Of a DNA stretch of 64,000 nucleotides, positions 1 through 13,050 are shown one piece after another. Both the position numbers and the translations under genes were made by a program. The stretch spans positions 12,347,704 through 12,411,703 of the forward strand of contig NC_088304.1 of the NCBI RefSeq assembly GCF_032854445.1, given 5' to 3'. Positions within the stretch are counted from its first letter, which is position 1, and each line of letters begins with the position of its first letter. The notes under the pieces are model-generated. The model searched no databases, was not told the origin of the DNA, and saw nothing but the letters and a program-made list of their open reading frames with translations. Origin of the DNA: Liolophura sinensis (taxonomy: Eukaryota; Mollusca; Polyplacophora; Chitonida; Chitonidae).

Positions 1-189
1 GAAGTGTTGAATTCGCCGTCCATTGCAAACGAACGAAAGTCCCACCGATCGCATTCAGCAGACTAGTGAGGGCTTTCATCCGGGCGCAACAAGCAGCAAG
101 TCTCTGGAAGGCAACAAGGTTCCTAGGGCAAATGGGTTCCAAAGCAAGAGGGTTCTGGACGCAACAGGTTTCCAGGAGCCAATTTATTC
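1..189. other. Unique sequence at window start
   Basis: No gene, RNA or repeat is recognised here. Open frames are short and lack family features. Confidence 0.4.
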
Positions 190-870
190 TGACAACATCA
201 AGTGACAAACGCTGGCTTGCACAACACCAAAATTGGCAATTTTCTAACAATATCAGGTGTCAAACGCTAGCTGGCACAATATCAAAATTAGCAACTTTCT
301 AACAATATCAGGTGGCATGCGCTGGCTGGCAACACCAAAATAAGCAACTTTCTAACAACATCATGTGGAAAACGTTGGTTGGCACAACACCAAAATTAGC
401 AACTTTTAATAGCATCAGATGGCAAATTCTGGCTGGCACAACAGCAAAATTAGCAACTTTTAACAGCATCAGGTTGCAAACACTGGCTGGGACAACACCA
501 CAATTAGCAATTTTCTAACAATATCAGGTGGCAAGCGCTGGCTGGCACAACAACAAAATTAACAACTTTTAACAGCATCAAGTGGCAAATTCTTGCTGGC
601 ACAATAACAAAATTAGCAACTGTTAACAGCATCAGATGGCAAATTCTGGCTGGCACAACAGCAAAATTAGCAACTTTTAACAGCATCAGGTTGCAAACAC
701 AGGCTGGGACAACACCAAAATTAGCAACTTTCTAACAATATCAGGTGGCAAGCGCTGGCTGGCACAACAACAAAATTAACAACTTTTAACAGCATCAAGT
801 GGCAAATTCTTGCTGGCACAATAACAAAATTAGCAACTTTCTAACAATATCAGGTGGCAAGCGCTGGTAG
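190..870. repeat. 55-bp minisatellite, about 12 copies
   Basis: A unit of about 55 bp recurs with point changes. Its landmarks are CAGGTGGCAAACGCTGGCTGG, then a CAACACCAAAATTAGCAAC segment, then TTTCTAACAATAT. There is a second level of order: the pair of units beginning near 530 recurs near 750 with the same diagnostic changes (TTCTTGCTGGCACAATAAC). Frames through it are open only because the unit has few stops; I do not regard them as genes. Confidence 0.9.
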
Positions 871-2230
871 CTACATAACGTAACAAGGTAATAACCACAA
901 GTTATAACCTGTTCTCACAACATCAAATGGCAAGAAAACAAAACAGAAAATGTATAGTTTTAACAATTCCTACTGGCTGAAAATATATAAGCAACAATTA
1001 ATATCACATAACCATGTAATTATACTGATGTTAAGTATAACATTTGTTACCTATTTATACATGGAAGCAGAGAGGCCAAGTTACCAGTTACTGAAATAAA
1101 GCGACAATGACGTAGCATATTGTAACTGGTCTCACAATCAATCATGGGACTTTCTGACAAACTACTGACAAATACTGACAAATTTAATTCAGACGCAAGA
1201 AGTACTTCATCAAAATATATTTCACACAGTAAGACCATTAGCTGTCTTACTTTATAATCATAGTCGAAAATTCCACCGATTCCGCTCGATATGTCAGACT
1301 CCAACGCATTTGAGTATCACTGTAGTCGAATCTCGGGTTTTCCCGCTTCGGTAAACGCCTCACTGACTATTTACGCGTATAGCGGTAGCGATCCTTCACG
1401 AATTCAACCTCAACATTAGGCCAATCAGAATAAATATTTAAAATACAATATTTCAATTGTGACATTTAAATATTCAAAACCTACATCTCGTAGCTCATTG
1501 TATGCATCATGTACGTTTTGCAATAGATGTTATCGCTTCGTGACACTAAGCGAGGAAATGTTTCTTGGGTAGCACTTTAGACAAGATCTTGACGAATAAA
1601 ATGAGAAATGCAGAATAAATTCATCATGAATATAAAGGAGAAACGTTTTTCGTGTTTTATTACGGTAGCTCGGAGGTCAGGCGTATAGATTATCAGATTG
1701 AGTTACGGTTTATGGCACCAAAGACATGTCCGCTCTTTCCTGACAAAAATAATGGTGGAAAAGTTAGCAGGTGCTCTGAAAGCTTACATGGCATGAATAT
1801 TTCAATTTAGCTTCAGCTTTCATATTGAATTACAAATTTCCAAGTCGCAAAGTTGGTTGAATTACGTAAAAATAACACTCATGTATATCAGATTTCTTCT
1901 ACATATTAGACTGTATTGGTCTGTATAGACGTTGATTGTCACAGAGTATATAAAGAAAAAAAATCATTTATACAAATAAAGGTTTTGGTCTTTGGGGAAA
2001 AGGGCAAAAACATCAGTTTCCATGCTGTTTATAATGCCAACAGGCACGAAAGGCATACAATGAGCATGCGCAAATTGCGGTCTTTTGATTCACTTCATCC
2101 AATGTTTTCTAACACATCACGAGGAGGATTGGTCACAATGAGGGTCCACTAAAAACAGACCGCTGGCGGATGTTCTGTCAGCAAATGGTGTATGCATTGG
2201 CAAAGCATTCATGTAGGTCACAAAATATTT
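871..2230. other. Intergenic, nothing recognised
   Basis: AT-rich sequence. The largest open frames (about 80 codons at 1047-1304 and 1916-2152) show no domain, no coiled coil and no convincing splice sites. Confidence 0.4.
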
Positions 2231-2234
2231 ATTT

Positions 2235-2420
2235 TATTTTTTCCGCCTTGTTTAACGTCATGAATACATACTCCAGAATTTTGCACTTACACCATAGTGG
2301 TCTGTTTTATGGGTTTGAGGAGACTCCATGGAGTGGCCACTGATCTTTGCCAGGTACATGATAAACTTCCACAGTCGAAACAGCGAGGGCTGGAACCAGC
2401 CACCGCTTAACCCTTTTATG
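2235..2420 (-). repeat. Decayed SINE-like element
   Basis: The stretch resembles the tail-plus-core of the main SINE family in this window (TTTAACG, then TACTCCAGAATTTTGCACTTACACCATAGTGGTC), read in antisense orientation, but with many changes. The tRNA-like head is not recognisable. It may belong to a related subfamily sharing only the 3' core. Confidence 0.4.
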
Positions 2421-2514
2421 TTGTAATCACAATATAACCTACCACATTAGAGCCATATCACCAAAAATATCAATAAGAGAAACACTTATATAATGTTAAC
2501 TATGATTTTTATCC

Positions 2515-2805
2515 AATTTTCACAAAACTTGCTTTCAGCCAAACATTTTAAATTGAAAACTAAATTTTGAGACGATGTTGAATGTTTGAATAATATGGAA
2601 ATTACATTTCAAGAAATCTTAACAAAACTTAAGTTCAGTTAAGTATTTTAAGTAAACTAAATTCTCAGATCATTTCACATCCTCTGAATAACTTGAAAAC
2701 TGTATTTCAAGAAATCTACGCAAAACTTGCTTTTAGTTAAGCATTTTAAGTCACAAACTAAATTCTGAGATGATTTTGAATCTTGAATCAGATTAGCAAT
2801 CACTT
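2515..2805. repeat. Approx. 100-bp tandem repeat, about 3 copies
   Basis: The block CAAAACTTGCTTTCAGC ... ATTTTAA ... AACTAAATTTTGAGA ... ATTTCAAGAAATC recurs at about 2525, 2625 and 2720 with substantial divergence, so this is an old array. Confidence 0.6.
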
Positions 2806-3013
2806 TGAATCGATGGTTAATCTTGTTAAGGCTGACAAATAATCCATGTTTATTGCAGAAAAGGCGCATGATGTGTGTGTGTGTAGGGGGATGGGGTGCA
2901 GGGTGGTTAGGTGAAATCAGTACTGGTACACGTGACGAATGGCATTGGCTTCAATCATTTCTGTGGCAAAATTGCAAAGTATCTGCAATAAAGCAGATAC
3001 AATCTTCTGTACC

Positions 3014-3027
3014 GTTGCCAAGGAAAC
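3014..3027 (+). promoter_or_regulatory. Perfect X-box (RFX) motif
   Basis: GTTGCCAAGGAAAC matches the imperfect-palindrome X-box bound by RFX factors, the usual regulators of ciliary genes. No gene is recognised within a few kb, so the target is unknown. A chance match cannot be excluded. Confidence 0.35.
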
Positions 3028-3065
3028 AATCTGGGTTGGCAACAGCTTGCCCTTTGCGGATATGA

Positions 3066-4190
3066 AATGTAAATTGCTACGTTCACTCTCAGCAGATTAA
3101 ACTAAAGATTATTCCCTGCATTTGCAGTCACTTATGCGGCAAGCATTGGAGTCTCCAATAAACGACAACTGTGTACTTGTTTGGAAAATGGCGAGGAGTT
3201 GTTGAAATGCGACGATTTTCGGCATATGTCGCGATTGTGGTTGCGCGCGAAGTCAAACGATTTATTGGCATGTAATGACACTTTCTTTGACTGCGGCCAT
3301 ATTTGATTCGTAGATATTTAGGACAACAAATGTGCATTAGCTACCAATGATTTAGAAAGCATTTAATGCAAAGGTGCACATATTTTCCTATAAGAATAAA
3401 TCTCACTGAACCTAAACTCACCGTGATTCGATCATTTATAATTTTATCTCCGTCTTACACAAATGTGAACAATTGGAGGAAATCAGTCTGCACACAGTAG
3501 TTCTGTTATTCAGTGGGTATCCGTGAAAAACGTGGAGGATAAATGTGCCGAAAATGGGCGTGTACACACATGCGCAATGGGCCCATTCCATGCAGGATGC
3601 GAGTTATTACTATATTCAAAATTTTAAAATTCAATAAAATGCACAGCGTATATAATTGAAAGTTGAAAATGCGACGACTTTGTCTTTGCTTGATACTTGC
3701 TTGTCTTAACCAAAGCCAACAAATGAGCGTTAAGATGAGATTTTAAATTTTGGCTTAAACCAGTTTTGCGGAATAGATTCATATACATGTTTATGTTTTA
3801 GCCATAAGTATTTACAATGTCTGTGCACTATTTTTGGAACGTCATCAAGAGAAACCTGTCATAATCGAGACACCTCATCAGGTAAAGGTATACCTGGACA
3901 AGTTCTTGTAGTAAGCAAGAACGGGTTTTGAACTTGCACCGTTATTGGTCAAGTTCTAACGGTTTTAAGCGCACGACCAAAAACCGCAAAAACTGTAGTC
4001 ATGGAAATTTTAAATATTAACATATAATAAAGTTTTCTGAGTGGTGATAGAGCAGATTATGATATTACAATATCATACTATATTGTGAACAACAAAATAC
4101 CCCAGCAATAACATAAAATTCTATCTGACAGCAAAACATAGTAATTCGTCAATTTATTTAAATTACATTTCAGCGTCTAAAACTGATGAT
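3066..4190. other. Intergenic, nothing recognised
   Basis: No coding, RNA or repeat structure could be supported. Short open frames here lack any family resemblance. Confidence 0.4.
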
Positions 4191-4199
4191 CATTGATTG

Positions 4200-4420
4200 T
4201 TTTGATTTGACTGCTTGGTTTTTAATGCTGTACCGTATACTGAAGAATATTTCACTCATAAGTTCGGTGGTTAGTAACCCAAAGTGCTAGAAGTAAACCA
4301 CCTGCCTTTGGTTCTTAAGTGATATTATTTCCCATGTGCTTGAGGTGGGCAGGGTTTCACCCGTATAGCCAATTCCAGGAAAACAGCCTAACAACACAGC
4401 TCTCATGAACCACAGGAGCA
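4200..4420 (-). repeat. Decayed SINE-like element
   Basis: TTTGACTG followed by GTACCGTATACTGAAGAATATTTCACTCATAAG is a diverged copy of the SINE tail/core in antisense. The rest of the element is not alignable by eye to the main family. Confidence 0.4.
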
Positions 4421-5138
4421 CTCCGTCACACTTTATCACAATAAATCATTTTCTTAATTAAGGTGCAAAAAAAAAAGCAAATTGTCTGACAGCTAATGCA
4501 GAAAGGGTCCACCCACAAAAGGGCCACTCGGAAAGGTTTGTGTACGTATCGTGCAGAAAATGCGCTGAATAAAGAATATGGCTTTGCGTGCACATGAACA
4601 CCTCGTTCTTTCCCGAGCGATATAACATGAATACGAGATCAACTGGAGGCTTCTGCCTGAGATCAAACGCTAATGTCACCGGTCCTGTCTAAATCGTAAA
4701 GGAAAAGAGCATATTTGCTGATGTAGCTGTCACAGCTGTTTTTGTTAAACCTATATTCACGTTGGTAATGACTCCCAAGCTCCTCCCACCCTAAAAGACG
4801 TTCTTTCAAATTCGTTCAGCCACATGTATTTTATTATTTATGAAATGGAGTACATCAGAGCAAATCCGCCCACACATTCAAAAGCCGTATTGAAATTTAT
4901 TTTATGGCTCCATTTTCTGAAAACTACTCGTTCGTAGAAGCTCTGTCATATATTTAATAAAAACGATATAACACTACACCCATTCAGCCCAAGGTTTTGT
5001 TTTCTGATTTCTGCTTTATCTCCCATCATCTTTTAAAAATGGGATAGATAAAAGAAAGTCACGAATGTCTTAAACAGATGAGTAATACTTACAAATTTGC
5101 TGAATAGCAAAGTTTTCTTTATTTATATATTTTATTTT
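4421..5138. other. Intergenic, nothing recognised
   Basis: AT-rich sequence without a supportable gene. The 73-codon minus frame at 4458-4679 has no recognisable motif. Confidence 0.35.
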
Positions 5139-5260
5139 ATTTATCTGATTTTGTTTAACGCCACACTCAAAAATATTTCACTTATACGATGGCGGTCAGT
5201 TTTATGGGTGGTGAAAACCTAAGAGCCCGTGGTAAACCAATCCCCTAAGTGATGTTTAAT
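5139..5260 (-). repeat. SINE 3' core fragment
   Basis: TTTATCTGATTTTGTTTAACGCC, then ACTCAAAAATATTTCACTTATACGATGGCGGTCAG, is the tail and core of the main SINE family in antisense. The region after GGTGGTGAAAACC departs from the family, so it is truncated or a related subfamily. Confidence 0.6.
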
Positions 5261-5369
5261 CTATGCAATAGACTCAAGAATTATTATAAATAAAACATGC
5301 AACGTGCTCCAGACACTTTTATTTCACAGCTACTAATCTCAGACTTTCACTCAGACTGCATCCAATTTA

Positions 5370-5592
5370 TTTATTTAATCTATTTGATTGGTATTTTACG
5401 CTGTACTCAAGAATATTTCACATATACGACGGCGGTCAGCATTATGGTGGGAGGAAACGCACTACCATCCAAAGGTTACTGGAAGACCTTACCACGAACA
5501 GCCACAGAGGAAGCCAGCATTAGCCGGGCTTGAACGCATGCACAGCGACCGCATTGGTGGGAGGCTGATGGGTCATCGGCTACGGAGGCCCC
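5370..5592 (-). repeat. tRNA-derived SINE, near full length
   Basis: In antisense the element runs from an AATAAATAAA-type tail through the conserved core (ACTCAAGAATATTTCA, CGACGGCGGTCAGCATTATGGTGGG) to the head, with GACCGCATTGGTGGGAGGCT and the terminal GGAGGCCCC. The head region holds the internal promoter boxes of the family; here box B is mutated (GGGCTTGAACGCATGC). An internal piece (the GGGCAGAGCCCGGG segment) is missing. Confidence 0.85.
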
Positions 5593-5774
5593 CAGATTGC
5601 ATTCAACAAGAAATAACTGCTAAATACATGTATATGTACACACAATTCGGCAACTCGGCAAATGCTTACAGTCTGTAGTTAGTTTAAAGCCACGTGCGTG
5701 GTCTTGAATGACATTTCTCAAGGCGTATATACACATCTAAGCAAGACGTCACAATCACATCACGGCGTAAGCAC

Positions 5775-5782
5775 TGACGTCA
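5775..5782. promoter_or_regulatory. CRE palindrome TGACGTCA
   Basis: Perfect CREB/ATF-type octamer. It is one of eight in the window (see findings). No adjacent gene gives it a role. Confidence 0.25.
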
Positions 5783-5867
5783 TCAGTGTTTCAAGTCAAA
5801 TTCACTCCTTTCCGAAGTAATGCCAAAAGGTGATAGTGCATATAGTTTTGCACTGTTAGAGTTCATA

Positions 5868-6003
5868 TCATTTTCCAGCAACCTGCGGATGGTCGTTTCC
5901 CCCGGGGCTCTGTCCACCATAATGCTGGCCACATTATCGTATAAGTGAAATATTCTTGAGTACGGCGTAAAAACACCAAATAAATAAATAAATCAAATAA
6001 ATC
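5868..6003 (+). repeat. SINE, 5'-truncated copy
   Basis: The 3' half of the main family on the + strand: CCAGCAACCTGCGGATGGTCG, a CACCATAATGCTGGCC core, then TAAGTGAAATATTCTTGAG and an AAATAAATAAATAAATC tail. The tRNA-like head is absent, as expected for incomplete reverse transcription. Confidence 0.85.
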
Positions 6004-9000
6004 ATCTGCGAATTTCCATGCTGGGAAAAAAGAATTGAAACTTCAGATGGGTCTTGTGTACATGCACCACTTAGTTCTTAAACCCACAAAAATGTATTAG
6101 TAATCACTTATTGTACAACATGTGATACCAGAAAAAAAATTAAACTTCCTGGTTAGAAGGAAAGAGTAAACTAATAGAAAAGAAAAAAAAAAGTCTAGTA
6201 AAGACTTAAACTGTTTTCCGTGAATTGATTGGTCTGTTTTGGATGAGACTGCCATTTCTGTCAATAACATTATCAGTGTAGGTCACATTTTTCGGAGACA
6301 CTTTCATCTTTTCTTATACGTTATGTTTGCTTCCGTCTTGTGAACATGTATTGTTGTCGAAGTCAAAACTGAGGACTGCTTACTAAGCCAAACCTATATG
6401 TGAATCTAGTCAGTCAAATTGCTTACACAGGCTAACCACTGATGTAGGCTGCTGGCCTGATCGGAGACAGATATAAATATGCATCACATTACGTAACATA
6501 CGTGACGTCACCAATATTATAATTATATCATTGAACTGCATATATTACCGAATGGCTCTCGATCAAGCCCGGCCTATGCGGCACTTCTTATACACACTAA
6601 TCTATGGATACTTAGTTAAAAGATAAGTTTTAACGTTATTGTATTTCCATAAAAATTCGTAAATTTCGAATAATTCTTCCTATTATTATTATCTTATTGT
6701 AATCCATGCGAAATGTGTTTCAGTTTAACTGCAAAAAGATGAGGGTTTTTGGAAATAGGCTGTAACTTCGGATTGTGGAAAATAGGTATAGTTTTATGTT
6801 TAGATCACTGTATGCATTTAAGCGAAGAACAGGTAAGCCAACAGTTGTTTAAGATGTTAATATGTGTATGTCATTTAATAATCATCATTATTTTACAACT
6901 TTATTTAAAATTAAGTAGTCAGGTGTTTCTATGCAAAATCAAAATTGTCTCAAAAACAGCGCTCTCGGGCTAAATTTTGGACACATATTTTGTATTCCAT
7001 TTGGTAGAAAACATCCTATGTTGTGAATTGCCAGAAATATCAAGAAATGTGGATTTTCAGTCTGAATTGTATATTATACAAATTTGATAAAAAGTGTTTC
7101 ATTTTTTCTTTCAGTTTTGTTTACAATATTCATGTGATTGCAGACGCCTAACAAATCGAAGATCACCACGTGTAATAGTTTAATGCTAGTTAAGTGAATA
7201 ATAAAACATGTTTAGCAATATGGAGAAAAAGGCCCACAGCTAATATTTTTACGCTATTCGTTATGTTTCGCATTGAAAAGTAAAACTGCGGTTCATAATA
7301 CTATTTACAAAACTTGTTGAAGACGATTTGCTGAACTCTCCATAGTGTAAGTGAAAATGTGCTTAACGTTTTGTACATGTACATGTAAATAATAAAATTT
7401 AGAGTATATTTATAACATGTGGAAATGATAAAATATATATTAAAAGTACTCGAACGTTTTTGACATGTGTAACATAAGCAAGGTTTATAAGGCATATGGA
7501 TCGTGCTAGGTCGCCATGGTGGCACGTGGCCAGGTGGGCCGATTGGTTGCCGAGCCTTATACTGACTCACCCCCCACGGCCTTCGCAGGTAACATATGGT
7601 GAAAGTACACTACCGGTGTCTGTCTCCCTGGAACTGGGATTATATTCTAAATACATTGTCCTCCAATCCTATTTTCGATTTAAAATAATGTTATTTGAAT
7701 AAACATTAATGATGACTTTAATTTGCATATGGAACCGTTGCTTGTTGCTTTAAATGCTTATGTCCCAGTTTTTGCTAAATTTTCTTCACAAATTCATATC
7801 TATATTGCTGTATCGCATTTTACTAATATAACCGAACTTTAAGTCTTTTTTGAAGCAATGTTGATATTACATGCGGAAAATTAATTTACAACAGAATTAC
7901 GTCTTATATATTATTTTTTCCCACACGTGTCCCTTATCTCTTAAGCGAGCACAGTCATCCTTGATAAACCATTAAATTGGACATCTAGAGCAGCTATTCT
8001 CTTGTCATTTTCACAAAAGAGACATAAAAAAACTTAAATTTGCTTCGTTTCAGGGCACCTGGTGTTGTTAATAAATGAAAATAAAGTTCGAAAAATAATG
8101 TATCCCAATATAAAACCAAATAGCTCTTACCTTTGTAACATTGGTGATTGATGTGAAAATATGGATGGTCAGCAAATTCACAGGCATCTGACTTGGCTCT
8201 TGATGAAGCTATACACGCACAGGTGAGAATCAAAACGCGGCGCGCTTTGATCTTCTAAATAACAGGTAAATATTAAAATCAGACGGAGGCATACAGACTG
8301 CTTTTGCGTGTGAGATCCTACCGGCTGCATCCCCTGCGCTGAAATGATGCCAATCCCCTGGGTATCAACAGGTTAAAGTATGCCTTGGGTGGTTCTGGGG
8401 GCGGGGGAGTCCTGATCCCCTACTTGAGCCTCCGCACACGAGACGCTGTTCTAACAATACTACAAGTCGCCTTCGTAAGTTCAACTTTATACCGGCGTCC
8501 CCATAGATCGCCACGTGTCAGCCATGTCCGAAAGGTCGCACGAATAAAATTTCTCATCCAAATTGGGGCGTAAGAGTTTTTATTGTCACACGGGGAGTTT
8601 GTGAATTTAGATCGATATCCAGCCATGGGACGAGGGACCCTTAGAGAAAGGGCTGGGTTAGCACAGCTGGGCGAAGCGTCATTGGATGGTAGGGAAATCA
8701 CACATGGGCCCGATCATATACAGGTATTGTCATGGTAATGCGATGTGGTGAAATGGAGGCGTTGCACTCAGGTAAATTTAAGCTAGCGAGAAGCAGCGGA
8801 TTAAATGTCCAACTGATCGTGAGAAACACTGGATATCACAGGGAGGTTTAAGGGGAGACAAAAGACGGCACGAGAGCACGCTTGTCGCTCTCTATTGTGC
8901 ACGTGAGTTTAATTAATACACAAAAAAACTTTGACGGTTTGTTCAATAACAAACCCGACGAAACAACGCATGCGTGAGAAAAACGTTTTAGAACGGTAGT

Positions 9001-9915
9001 TCAACGAAACTAAATATGCGAACGAAGTTAAATACGTTTTAATACATTTAGCGGTAGGAACTATACCATTATCGTAGTTCGCGTAACCTTCCGAGATTTA
9101 AAGTTGGTAAATGTGCTGGCTTTGAAGGCTGTACAGTTAAGACTATCTATTCATAACTTTTATAAAAAGAATTTAACACAAGTTCTGCATTATGGCAGCA
9201 ACATTTGAAAATAGAGCAAACGATGTACATATGTCCCTAAAAGGTATACATTTGAACGTGTTAAGTTGGCCTATCCTGTATAAATAAATTTAAATCAGAA
9301 CACTCCATATATCACATATAAATCAATGGATGTAATGTATTCACGCATGTATGCCAGAATTTAGCGTTGTATATTGATTTTCGCAAGTAAGTCTTCGTTT
9401 CCCAGACTACAGCATATAGGCCTATGGATGCACAGATATATACATAGGGAGGAAAAAGCACTTCAGTGCTGCAGTATATAAATATACTTGCTTATAGTGT
9501 GATTTTAGGCCTTATTATATTTCATGAAGCCAGCATTTAGACAGAGCAAAATTGGAGGAATACAATTCAACAGAACAATTCAATATGGCTAATGTTTCGC
9601 AGACACTGCTATGCCATATGTCGACACAACAGGCTTCAGGCAATGGGTATACAACCCGTACACTCGTTGAACGGAGATAGCTTAAAGTCTCTAGGCTAAT
9701 AAAGTTTTTTGGTGTGTTAATATAACGTGTGGACTTCTCTTGAAATTTTAAAACGGGTGTGATAAGATTAAATAATGAAACAGTGGGTATTTCATCTGAA
9801 GCAGTCAATCACATGTCCGTATTAATATCTGCACCTATTTTGGATAATATACCATCCTTTGCTTATCACGCCTCTTCAAGTCTCTCCAGTCTTTGCTGCG
9901 CTGTCGCACTTGATC
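6004..9915. other. Intergenic, nothing recognised
   Basis: Nearly 4 kb without a supportable gene or clear repeat. A CRE octamer TGACGTCA lies at 6503-6510. The 8385-8700 interval is open in both directions but has no recognisable protein. The 97- and 108-codon frames at 9515-10085 overlap on opposite strands and show no domain. Confidence 0.35.
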
Positions 9916-9919
9916 GCCA

Positions 9920-10710
9920 CAGTCTACAGACACAAGAGAGCAGCCTACTGACACGGCATAGTCCCATTGATGACGTCACTATACAGCTGCCTCACTTTAA
10001 CATCATCCCAAAGACACCAGATACAACACCCCACCCAGTCAGTCTACTGACGCAGAGGGTAGCCCTAGTCACAACGTCAGTATAGTGACGCGTCGCTTAA
10101 CCACCATGTCGACTACACCAGATATGACACCCCACCCAGTCATAGTCTATTGACACCGGGGATGTTTCCACTGACGGACATCAGTATAGAGCTACCTCAC
10201 GTCACGTTGACGACAGAATCCCACACACAGTCTGCTGACACAGGGATAGTCTACAGACACTGCGCTCAGTCAGCGTTCGCTTCGGGAGGCGGAAGATCCA
10301 GTGTCAATCCTGGGTTGGGTTACACCTAAGACCTTAAAGGAGGAAATTTTAACTTCATCGCTTGGCGTTCAGCATGAAGGGGATAGGGAAACCATTGGTT
10401 CACCACGTATCAGTATAATGGCTCGGGCGGGACGGCTTACTTGCCTTCGGTAAGGCGTCTCGGTGAAGTAGCACTATATAAAAGAGATTGTGGAAATCCG
10501 TCCTGCAAGACGAAGGCACTTTACATGGACTCTAAGGACTCCTTCGTCGTCATATGACTGAAAAATGGTGCAGTATGAAGTTAAACCCCAAGCACTCACT
10601 CACTCAGAGCACAGTCTACTGACACAGGGGACAGTCTGCAGACACAGGACAGTCTACTGACACAGGGGACGTTCTACCTACATAGTGGACGCTCTACTGA
10701 CACACTTGAT
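9920..10710. repeat. Degenerate GTCTACTGACACAG repeat, split by a SINE
   Basis: Variants of AGTCTACTGACACAGGGG recur irregularly from 9925 to 10265 and again from 10610 to 10710. Longer blocks are also shared (CACCAGATACAACACCCCACCCAGTC near 10015 and 10110). The array is interrupted at 10268-10607 by a SINE of the second family, so the insertion is younger than the array. Confidence 0.65.
10268..10607 (+). repeat. Second-family tRNA-derived SINE
   Basis: The head contains GATCCAGTGTCAATCCTGGG (box-B-like), followed by CACACC/ACACCTAAGACCTTAAA, GGAAATTTTAACTTC, GCAGCATGAAGGGGATAG-like and GGCTCGGGCGGGACGGC segments. It ends in GTTAAACCCCAAGCACTCACTCACTCA. Related copies are at 38305 (+) and 51938-52280 (-). 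The first bases of the head are diverged. Confidence 0.75.
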
Positions 10711-10796
10711 CGTCTTGTTAGCACACAGTATATATGCGGCTACATTTAATACTCTAACCTGCTTCATTTCAAAAGCCTAGCTCATGCTAGCTTCTT

Positions 10797-10895
10797 CTCC
10801 GGCCAAGGGAAGCTTTGTCAGCAAACTGCGGATGGTCGTGGGATTCCCCTGGGCTCTGCCCGGTTTCCCCACACCATAATGCTACCCGCCATCGC
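10797..10895 (+). repeat. SINE internal fragment
   Basis: GCAAACTGCGGATGGTCGTGGG, GGGCTCTGCCCGGTTTCC and CACCATAATGCT match the middle of the main SINE family. Both the head and the A-rich tail are missing. Confidence 0.75.
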
Positions 10896-11302
10896 ATCAC
10901 AAAGATTTATGATTTTAAAGCAAATTATAATCTGGATAATTTGGGTACACCAACTATTATTACACTAAGTTTGCAATATATAGCATAATGTAAAGTCATA
11001 GATACACCGAAAGACGGAGTCACATATTTCATATTTCAATATTTTGACAAAATTTGCCGTCATCAGGGTACGTGATACGTGCTAGTAAGTTTATTCATGG
11101 TTTTGAGCACCCGGATCCATGCAAGGATCAGGTGGTGATAAATAACATGGAGCTAAATGGGAGAAATGCTGGTTTTTGCCGATTTCTAACGTTTAAAGAA
11201 CTACCGAACTGTCATATTGGAAGGTTAGGCACATGCCGATCACTTTCCCAGGATAAAAGCTATATTGGCATCATTCATGCTAAAATGTTTAGCCGACCGT
11301 AT

Positions 11303-11386
<84 letters not shown>

Positions 11387-12585
11387 GGTAGTTATTTATC
11401 TCTGTACACCTGCACAGGTACATGTATATATAGTTATGTAGTTGTACCATGCCACACCGAATCAAGAGTTCGTAAATTTCGCTATACACTCAAATCTACA
11501 ACTTTTATTAATACAGTATAGGGCTTTACGCAGTATCCTTTCCGCCCAGCGATAAGGTGTCCCCACTGGGGTTATTTGTGTAGATTTACAACATAATCCA
11601 TTTACCCACGCAGGGGCCCTTAGGTCATCGCCAAGACCCTGCAGTGTGGCTACATGTCCTGTGTGTCATATATGATAACCAGCTGTGGTCTCGACCACCC
11701 AGCTGTCACCTCTCAGGCGCCCTAGTTACCCGTAGCCCCCCCCCCCTCTCTACCCCGGCTGTCCCCACCGTGTGATTTACCTTGTTGCCATGGTTGGAAA
11801 ACATATTCTTTCTCGTTGTTGTTGTACTAGCTTATTTTACTTGAAAATTTGTAAAAAGACTGGGGTAAACTTAGCCTAAAGAACATACGTAAAAAACTGG
11901 AAGACCAAAGCGTGCATGGTTTATTCTAGATTTCAGCTTACTGAATAAACAGGATTAACCGAAATCTCGACGAAAACATGCTTCGGTTGCTTGTTGTTTC
12001 TCGGGGTTTGAATTTTGTTTACTATTCTGAACTGTTCATTAGGAGCTCCAACATATTAACTCGTCCCTCGCGTAATTTAGGGCCGATAGGCCTATTCAAA
12101 AGAATAGGGCATATCTTCAACAAGTGTTTGAAATTTTGTTATGAATACTGTATACATTGAATACAAATGACGCACCCATTTGTATGATGACGGTGTTCGA
12201 ATCATTCTAGACCAGAGACATCTAATAAATTGCATCTAGTTTCACCGCATTTTTTTCACTTAATTTTGCTTAAGCCATGGTGCCTGGGGGCACTGTAAGT
12301 TGCTACTTTTTAAGCACTTACATGAGCAGGTGGAGTAAAACCTTAACTGGGGTAAACTGAGAAAGAGACCGTATTTCACCGGTTACGTGTGACTATATGC
12401 AAACTATCACACTGTCAGCACGGCCCTGGTTTTACTCTTTGTATGCTGTAGTTTTTTTTTATATTAAGTTGGTCCCTGTAAATTCACCTTCTCTTATATA
12501 AACTGATCGAAACTTAATAAAACGTTTATTAAGTTCCACAACCTTTATAAATAAATAACACAACCTGTAAAGTTGCGGTGTGACC
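10896..12585. other. Intergenic with TA microsatellite
   Basis: Contains the TA array at 11303-11385. The 155-codon open frame across it is a by-product of the dinucleotide array (Tyr-Ile runs) and is not a gene. No other feature is recognised. Confidence 0.45.
11303..11385. repeat. (TA)n microsatellite
   Basis: About 40 uninterrupted TA dinucleotides, flanked by CCGTATAG on the left and CGGTAG on the right. Confidence 0.95.
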
Positions 12586-12655
12586 AGTAATGCTATGTTA
12601 TATAAGGGAAATATCCTTGAGTACGGCATATAACATCAATCAAATAAATAAATAT
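12586..12655 (+). repeat. SINE tail fragment
   Basis: TATAAGGGAAATATCCTTGAGTACGGC and ATCAATCAAATAAATAAAT are the last 60-70 bases of the main SINE family, truncated 5'. Confidence 0.75.
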
Positions 12656-13050
12656 AAATCGCATGAAACAGGGGGCACCCTGTTTTATTCGACAAGACGT
12701 TGCTATAAATCGTACAGTATTAAGGACCTACACGAAATAGAGGGCATCCTGTTGTAATGCCACAATACAGCACTAAAATTTTATAGACAGCCCTATATTC
12801 ATCGGTCAAAATTATAGAATTATAGACGGTATAGAATAGTCTAGAACACGTCCCCATTTTCATCCGACAAGACATAAATCGTACGTGTTATAAATCGTAC
12901 CTTTTTTTTTACTCATAAATCTTATGGAATATCTTTCCTAATTTTTGTGTAACAAATGTAATTACAAATGGTAAGACCAAAATATCCGACAAGCCGTTAT
13001 AAATCGCAGGCTTGTACGATAAGATGTTATATCTGTAAATCGTATAGCCA

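Noticed and set aside
11054-11521. 155-codon open frame
   Set aside because: Its middle third is a TA dinucleotide array read as Tyr-Ile. The flanks have no family features.
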